Assembly: GCA_021199595.1 (NCBI GenBank)
Contig: JAJQHT010000210.1
Span: 1-7,408 of the forward strand
Length of the DNA: 7,408 bases
Direction of reading: 5' to 3'
Source: Oscillospiraceae bacterium
Lineage (GTDB): Bacteria > Bacillota > Clostridia > Oscillospirales > Oscillospiraceae
Shown one piece after another: positions 4,955 to 7,408 of this stretch; within the stretch, counting starts at the first letter, position 1; every line of letters begins with the position of its first letter. A model generated the notes under the pieces. It worked only from the letters and a program-made list of their open reading frames with translations, was not told the origin of the DNA and did no database searches. The translations under genes and the position numbers were made by a program.

Positions 4955-5677
4955 ATGAAGAAAGCCATTATCGGCAAAAAGGTCGGCATGACGCAGATCT
5001 TTGACGAGACGGGCAAGGTCGTACCTGTTACGGTCATCGAGGCTGGCCCCTGTGTGGTGGCCCAGAAGAAGACCGCTGACAAGGAAGGCTATGACGCCGT
5101 CCAGCTCGGCTTCGAGGACGTTGCCGAGAAAAAGCTCACCAAGCCGGAGCAGGGCCATCTGGCCAAAGCCGGCGTTGAGCCGAAAAAACACCTGCACGAG
5201 TTCCGTCTGGACGACGCCGCTTCCATGAACGTGGGCGACGTTATCACCGCGGACACCTTCGCTGAGGGCGACCATGTGGACGTTACCGGCATCAGCAAGG
5301 GCAAAGGCTACGCCGGTGTTATCAAGCGCTGGGGTGCTCAGCGCACACCCACCAGCCACGGCGGCGGCCCTGTTCACCGTCACGCTGGTTCCATGGGTTC
5401 GTCCACCGACCCCTCCCGCATCTTCAAAGGCAAGATCGGCGCCGGTCACATGGGCGTGGAGCAGGTCACCGTTCAGAATCTGGACGTGGTGAAGGTAGAC
5501 CCGGAGCTGAACATGATCGTGCTCCGTGGCGCAGTGCCCGGCCCCAAGGGCGGCATCGTCTATATCAAGTCCACTGTCAAGACCATCGCGGAGAAGCACG
5601 CGGCCACCGCCGTGAGCGTCAACCCGCAGAAGGCTTCCGGGCGCAACCCGCAGAAGGCTTCCGCGCGCAGTCACTAA
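4955..5677 (+). CDS. rplC: Large ribosomal subunit protein uL3 with extended basic tail
   Basis: L3 binds 23S rRNA early in 50S assembly, and its internal finger reaches close to the peptidyl transferase centre. The N-terminus [16 protein letters not shown] is diagnostic. Central blocks are [16 protein letters not shown] (112-127) and the finger region with [15 protein letters not shown] (134-148) and [12 protein letters not shown] (156-167), then [12 protein letters not shown] (195-206). The protein has 240 residues, against about 205-220 in many bacteria. The surplus is C-terminal: an Ala/Lys segment and two copies of NPQKASxR (223-230 and 231-238), ending in Ser-His. At DNA level this is a 24-bp tandem repeat with one mismatch. 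Two stops follow in tandem (TAATAG). rplD starts 18 nt downstream. Confidence 0.98.
   Translation: MKKAIIGKKVGMTQIFDETGKVVPVTVIEAGPCVVAQKKTADKEGYDAVQLGFEDVAEKKLTKPEQGHLAKAGVEPKKHLHEFRLDDAASMNVGDVITADTFAEGDHVDVTGISKGKGYAGVIKRWGAQRTPTSHGGGPVHRHAGSMGSSTDPSRIFKGKIGAGHMGVEQVTVQNLDVVKVDPELNMIVLRGAVPGPKGGIVYIKSTVKTIAEKHAATAVSVNPQKASGRNPQKASARSH
5621..5668 (+). repeat. 24-bp tandem repeat (two copies) in the 3' end of rplC
   Basis: Copy 1 is 5621-5644 and copy 2 is 5645-5668. They are identical at 23 of 24 positions, differing only at 5640 (G) versus 5664 (C), which changes Gly to Ala. Each encodes NPQKAS plus a dipeptide ending in Arg. The near-identity including synonymous positions implies a recent in-frame duplication or ongoing homogenisation. 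Confidence 0.95.
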
Positions 5678-5695
5678 TAGAAAGGAGAGATCGAT

Positions 5696-6319
5696 ATGCC
5701 AAAAGCGAAATTGGTCAATATGGCCGGCCAGCAGATCGGCGAGTACGAGCTCTCCGAGGCCGTGTTCGGCGTCGAGCCGAACGGCCCTGTGCTGCATGAG
5801 AGCGTTGTCAACTATCTTGCCAACCAGCGGCAGGGCACCCAGAGCACGCTCACCAAGGGAGAGGTCTCCTATACCACGAAAAAGCCCTGGCGTCAGAAGG
5901 GCACAGGCCGTGCCCGCGCGGGCTATGCCGGCGCCCCCGAGTGGCGTCACGGCGGCGTAGCCTTCGCCCCCAAGCCCCGGGATTACAGCTATCGTCTGAA
6001 CAAGAAGACCAAGCGTCTTGCGCTCAAGAGCGCTCTGTCCAGCAAGGCTGCTGACAGCGCCATTGTTGTGGTGGACGGGCTGCACCTGGACGAAATCAAA
6101 ACCAAGAGCTTTGTGAGCTTCCTGAGCAACGCCGGCATCTCCGGCAAGGCCCTGGTCGTCACAAAGGACGTGGATGAGACGGTTCTGAAATCCGCCCGGA
6201 ACATCGAGGGCGTGACTGTTACCACCGCCACCATCCTGTCCCCCTATACCATTCTCTGCGGCGGCACCCTTGTGGTGGACAAAGCAGCCATCGAGAAAAT
6301 TGAGGAGGTGTTCGCCTGA
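5696..6319 (+). CDS. rplD: Large ribosomal subunit protein uL4
   Basis: L4 is a 50S assembly protein whose extended loop lines the peptide exit tunnel near the macrolide site. In E. coli it also represses its own S10 operon through the leader RNA. The protein has 207 residues, typical of the family. The tunnel loop is clear: KKPWRQKGTGRARAG (62-76), PEWRHGGVAFAPKPRDYSYRLNKK (81-104). The C-terminal part has the Rossmann-like alternation of hydrophobic strands (for example IVVVDGL and GKALVVTKD). ATG 5696 has AAAGGAGAG (5681-5689) 6 nt upstream. The TGA stop shares its A with the rplW start. It is the obvious candidate regulator of the leader at 4236-4503, but binding cannot be seen from sequence. 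Confidence 0.98.
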   Translation: MPKAKLVNMAGQQIGEYELSEAVFGVEPNGPVLHESVVNYLANQRQGTQSTLTKGEVSYTTKKPWRQKGTGRARAGYAGAPEWRHGGVAFAPKPRDYSYRLNKKTKRLALKSALSSKAADSAIVVVDGLHLDEIKTKSFVSFLSNAGISGKALVVTKDVDETVLKSARNIEGVTVTTATILSPYTILCGGTLVVDKAAIEKIEEVFA

Positions 6320-6615
6320 TGAGGACCGCATATGACATCATCATCAGCCCGGTGATCACCGAGCAGTCCATGGAAGACCTGGACATCAAGAAATACGCCT
6401 TCCGCGTGGCGATGGACGCCAACAAGATTGAGATTAAGAAGGCGGTGGAGGAAATCTTCGGCGTGACCGTCATCAAGGTCACCACCACCCATATGTGCGG
6501 CAAAAAGCGCCGCCAGGGCCGTTTCCCCGAGGGCCAGAGCGCCAACTGGAAAAAGGCCGTCGTGAAGCTCTCCGCCGACTCGAAGAACATCGAGCTGTTT
6601 GAAGGCATGGCGTAA
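6319..6615 (+). CDS. rplW: Large ribosomal subunit protein uL23
   Basis: L23 sits at the peptide exit and is the docking site for trigger factor and signal recognition particle. The protein has 98 residues, the normal length. Recognisable blocks are [10 protein letters not shown] (9-18), with Glu15 at the position of the chaperone-docking glutamate in E. coli L23, then [21 protein letters not shown] (34-54), the basic tunnel loop [12 protein letters not shown] (61-72) and WKKAVVKL (77-84). The start overlaps the rplD stop by one base (TGATG). Its GGAGG (6304-6308) lies inside rplD, 10 nt before the ATG, so translation of the two is probably coupled. rplB follows 17 nt after the stop. Confidence 0.98.
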   Translation: MRTAYDIIISPVITEQSMEDLDIKKYAFRVAMDANKIEIKKAVEEIFGVTVIKVTTTHMCGKKRRQGRFPEGQSANWKKAVVKLSADSKNIELFEGMA

Positions 6616-6632
6616 GGGAGGAGAGAAGAAAT

Positions 6633-7408
6633 ATGGCTATTAAAACCTATAAGCCCGTAACCCCGTCCCGCCGTCACATGACCGTGTCCGGCTTTGAGGG
6701 CGTGGACAAACACGCCCGCCCCGAGCGGAGCCTTACGGAAGCCCTGAAAAAGAACGCCGGTCGCAACTCCTATGGCCGGATCACCGTCCGCCATCATGGC
6801 GGTGGCAACAAGCAGAAATACCGCATCATCGACTGGAAGCGCAGCCGTGAGGGAGAGCCGGCCACCGTTCTTCGTCTGGAGTACGACCCCAACCGCTCCG
6901 CCTTCATCGCCCTGACCCAGTACGCTGACGGCCAGAAGACCTATATCCTGGCCCCTGCCGGCCTGAAGGCCGGCGATACCGTGGAGTCCGGCCCCAACGC
7001 GGACATCAAGCCCGGTAACTGCCTGCCGCTCGCGAACATCCCCGTGGGTACCGTTATCCACAACATCGAGATGTATCCCGGCAAGGGCGCGCAGCTTGTG
7101 CGCAGCGCCGGCAACGCCGCTCAGCTGATGGCTAAGGAGGGTGCCATGGGCACCGTCCGTCTCCCCTCCGGCGAGATGCGCAAGATCCGCCTGGAGTGCA
7201 AGGCCACTGTCGGTGCCGTGGGCAACTCCGACCACGCGAACGTTTCCCTCGGCAAGGCCGGACGCCGCCGTCACATGGGCTGGCGGCCCACCGTCCGCGG
7301 TTCCGTCATGAACCCTGTGGATCACCCCCACGGCGGCGGCGAGGGCAAGTCCCCTGTCGGTCGTCCCGGGCCTGTGACTCCCTGGGGCAAGCCGACCCTG
7401 GGCTATAA
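6633..7408 (+). CDS. rplB: Large ribosomal subunit protein uL2, 3' end cut by window
   Basis: L2 is an essential 50S protein needed for subunit association and peptidyl transferase activity. From ATG 6633 the frame stays open to the window end, giving 258 complete codons; family members are about 275 residues, so roughly 15-20 codons are missing. Visible blocks: the N-terminus [17 protein letters not shown], the RNA-binding [19 protein letters not shown] (43-61, with GGGxK), YRIIDWKR (63-70), [13 protein letters not shown] (82-94), the [13 protein letters not shown] turn (128-140), [13 protein letters not shown] (208-219) and the signature [16 protein letters not shown] (226-241). The last holds the conserved histidines near the peptidyl transferase centre. 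GGAGG at 6617-6621 is 11 nt upstream. In most bacteria rpsS and rplV come next. Confidence 0.98.
   Translation, partial: MAIKTYKPVTPSRRHMTVSGFEGVDKHARPERSLTEALKKNAGRNSYGRITVRHHGGGNKQKYRIIDWKRSREGEPATVLRLEYDPNRSAFIALTQYADGQKTYILAPAGLKAGDTVESGPNADIKPGNCLPLANIPVGTVIHNIEMYPGKGAQLVRSAGNAAQLMAKEGAMGTVRLPSGEMRKIRLECKATVGAVGNSDHANVSLGKAGRRRHMGWRPTVRGSVMNPVDHPHGGGEGKSPVGRPGPVTPWGKPTLGY

Noticed and set aside
4892..6331. A 479-codon minus-strand open frame opposite rplC and rplD
   Set aside because: It lies across two certain ribosomal protein genes. The composition is typical of an antisense shadow of strongly biased codons, and no family is recognisable.
6219..7331. A 370-codon minus-strand open frame opposite rplW and rplB
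   Set aside because: Same reason: it is antisense to essential, clearly identified genes and no domain was recognised.
1..7408. Mobile elements, CRISPR arrays, tRNA or rRNA genes, toxin-antitoxin or defence genes
   Set aside because: None seen on either strand: no transposase motif, no spaced repeats, no cloverleaf. The window is filled by housekeeping genes.

Overview
The window is an ordinary housekeeping stretch of a GC-rich bacterial chromosome with every gene on the + strand. GC-rich coding, strong purine-rich ribosome binding sites, a lipoprotein signal with an LGGC lipobox, a SecA ending in a zinc-binding tail and the rpsJ-rplC-rplD-rplW-rplB order point to a GC-rich member of the Bacillota, probably class Clostridia. 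An Oscillospiraceae-like gut bacterium is my best guess from general appearance, not from a search.

Left half (1-4117): the 3' end of secA (motor domain 2 onward), then three tightly packed genes: pgeF (purine nucleoside phosphorylase of the YfiH/laccase-domain family), a family 5 solute-binding lipoprotein without permease or ATPase genes beside it, and cdd (cytidine deaminase). Gaps are 3 to 22 nt, which suggests cotranscription. Two of the three are nucleoside-salvage enzymes, so the lipoprotein may have a related ligand; that is inference only.

Middle (4118-4503): a 386-nt non-coding interval. A strong intrinsic terminator closes the cdd unit. A near-consensus promoter (TTGACA, 17 bp, TGn-TATCTT, with an AT-rich UP-like element upstream) starts inside that terminator hairpin. 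The predicted transcript carries a leader of about 268 nt with at least six possible hairpins, one of them a terminator-like hairpin followed by six U. I read it as a candidate attenuation leader for the S10 ribosomal protein operon.

Right half (4504-7408): rpsJ (S10/NusE), a structured 139-nt gap, rplC (L3, with a duplicated basic C-terminal tail), rplD (L4), rplW (L23, start overlapping the rplD stop by one base) and rplB (L2, cut by the window end about 15-20 codons before its expected stop). L4 is the known autoregulator of the E. coli S10 operon, so a leader upstream of an operon encoding L4 fits a feedback loop, though the RNA here is not obviously related to the E. coli one.

I saw no mobile element, CRISPR array, tRNA, rRNA or defence system. 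The most interesting part is the terminator/promoter/leader region; no wholly new system is evident.
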